Origin: Phycicoccus duodecadis
GTDB lineage: Bacteria > Actinomycetota > Actinomycetes > Actinomycetales > Dermatophilaceae
Assembly (NCBI RefSeq): GCF_002846495.1
Contig: NZ_PJNE01000001.1
Location: 3,436,353 to 3,500,352 of the forward strand
Reading direction: 5' to 3'
Length of the DNA: 64,000 nt
Positions 63,654 through 64,000 of this stretch are shown one piece after another. Under the pieces are notes generated by a model, which was not told the DNA's origin, made no database searches, and worked only from the letters and a program-made list of their open reading frames with translations. A program made the position numbers and the translations under genes. How positions within the stretch are numbered: the stretch's first letter is position 1; each line of letters opens with the position of its first letter.

Positions 63654-64000
63654 TCAGTGCGCGGCGTCGTGCCAGGAGCGGCCGACACCGACGCTGACGT
63701 CGAGCGGCACGTCGAGGGCGATGGCGGCGCCCATCTCGCGGCGGACCAGCGCCTCGACGTCGGCCCGCTCGCCCTCGGCGACCTCGAGCACGAGCTCGTC
63801 GTGCACCTGGAGCAGCATCCGGCTGCGGGCGCCCTCGGCGCGCAGTGCGGCGTCGACCCCCTTCATGGCGAGCTTGATGATGTCGGCGGCCGAGCCCTGG
63901 ATGGGCGCGTTCAGCGCCATCCGCTCGGCGCCCTCGCGGCGCTGCCGGTTGTCGCTGAGCAGGTCGGGCAGGTAACGGCGCCGGCCCAGCATGGTGGCGG
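63654..64000 (-). CDS. polA: Inverted copy of the polA 3' end, partial
   Basis: The last 115 codons of DNA polymerase I (including VHDELVLEV and the terminal GRSWHDAAH) on the minus strand, running off the right window edge. Identical in protein to the end of 51393-54083. Confidence 0.85.
   Translation of the reverse strand, partial: ATMLGRRRYLPDLLSDNRQRREGAERMALNAPIQGSAADIIKLAMKGVDAALRAEGARSRMLLQVHDELVLEVAEGERADVEALVRREMGAAIALDVPLDVSVGVGRSWHDAAH

Larger units (their letters stand above)
53737..64000. repeat. Giant inverted repeat, arms about 5.1 kb, turn at about 58838-58904
   Basis: Position x on the left matches the complement of 117736 minus x on the right: rpsA (55057 and 62679; 56535 and 61201) and both permeases fit exactly. 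The sum drifts to 117739 at the binding-protein ATG and 117742 at GAGTTCTGG, showing six bases missing from the right arm near the turn, and changes to 117737 beyond one extra A at 63026-63027. Left arm is about 53737-58837, the right arm 58905-64000 and still open at the window edge. The 67-base spacer is not itself symmetric. No insertion sequence or recombination site lies at the turn. Confidence 0.95.

Noticed and set aside
53737..64000. Interpreting the inverted repeat as a transposon, amplification cassette or new palindromic element
   Set aside because: No transposase, terminal repeats, resolvase or target duplication is seen, the arms are plain housekeeping genes, and the indels near the turn look like sequence errors.

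Overview
The window is very GC-rich, with G or C at nearly every third codon position, many GTG starts and long antisense shadow frames. Gene content points to a high-GC actinobacterium: actinobacterial IHF (mihF), PdtaR-type ANTAR regulator, PriA without a Walker A motif, four-domain S1, HGxxPAAW protein, mycothiol-type DinB fold, DUF222/HNH nuclease. The order coaBC-metK-priA-fmt-rsmB-rpe-rib and the his/trp/lgt/gltBD/pyk/polA/rpsA run suggest Micrococcales, perhaps Intrasporangiaceae; I cannot name a genus.

Layout. 1-8884: pyrimidine operon pyrB(partial)-pyrC-carA-carB-pyrK-pyrD-pyrF, almost all overlapping, giving UMP from glutamine, bicarbonate and aspartate with an NAD-linked class 1B dihydroorotate dehydrogenase. 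8977-11427: mihF-gmk-rpoZ-coaBC. 11444-14210, minus strand: three translationally coupled genes, two large coiled-coil proteins (one with a DivIVA N-terminus) and a 34-codon ORF. 14328-21616: metK, priA, fmt, rsmB, rpe, with an opposing mycothiol-type gene. 21619-26799: a pentapeptide-repeat protein, then an FMN riboswitch controlling ribD-ribE-ribBA-ribH and a PnuC-like, probably riboflavin-importing, membrane protein. 27115-28770: HNH/DUF222 nuclease. 28814-39510: hisE-hisG, an MFS exporter and a P-loop kinase on the minus strand, then hisF, hisI and trpE-C-B-A with small membrane-protein genes embedded. 39507-41734: DoxX/MauE, DsbA-like protein and lgt. 41861-47855: gltBD. 48032-56535: pyk, tRNA-Leu(CAA) abutting pdtaR, a GNAT protein, a thioesterase, polA, a methyltransferase and rpsA. 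56700-58837: two sugar ABC permeases and the start of their binding protein.

From about 58838 the sequence folds back: 58905-64000 is the reverse complement of about 53737-58837, giving second copies of both permeases, rpsA, a frameshifted methyltransferase and the polA 3' end. The right arm carries clustered single-base deletions near the turn, and the binding-protein gene is cut at the turn in both arms. I read this as a probable fold-back or chimeric-read assembly artefact rather than biology, but it is the most striking structure here.

A second window-wide pattern is a TAnnnT hexamer (mostly TAGnnT) ending 6 to 8 bases before the start codon of about a dozen genes, the layout expected for leaderless transcription; it also helps choose start codons.
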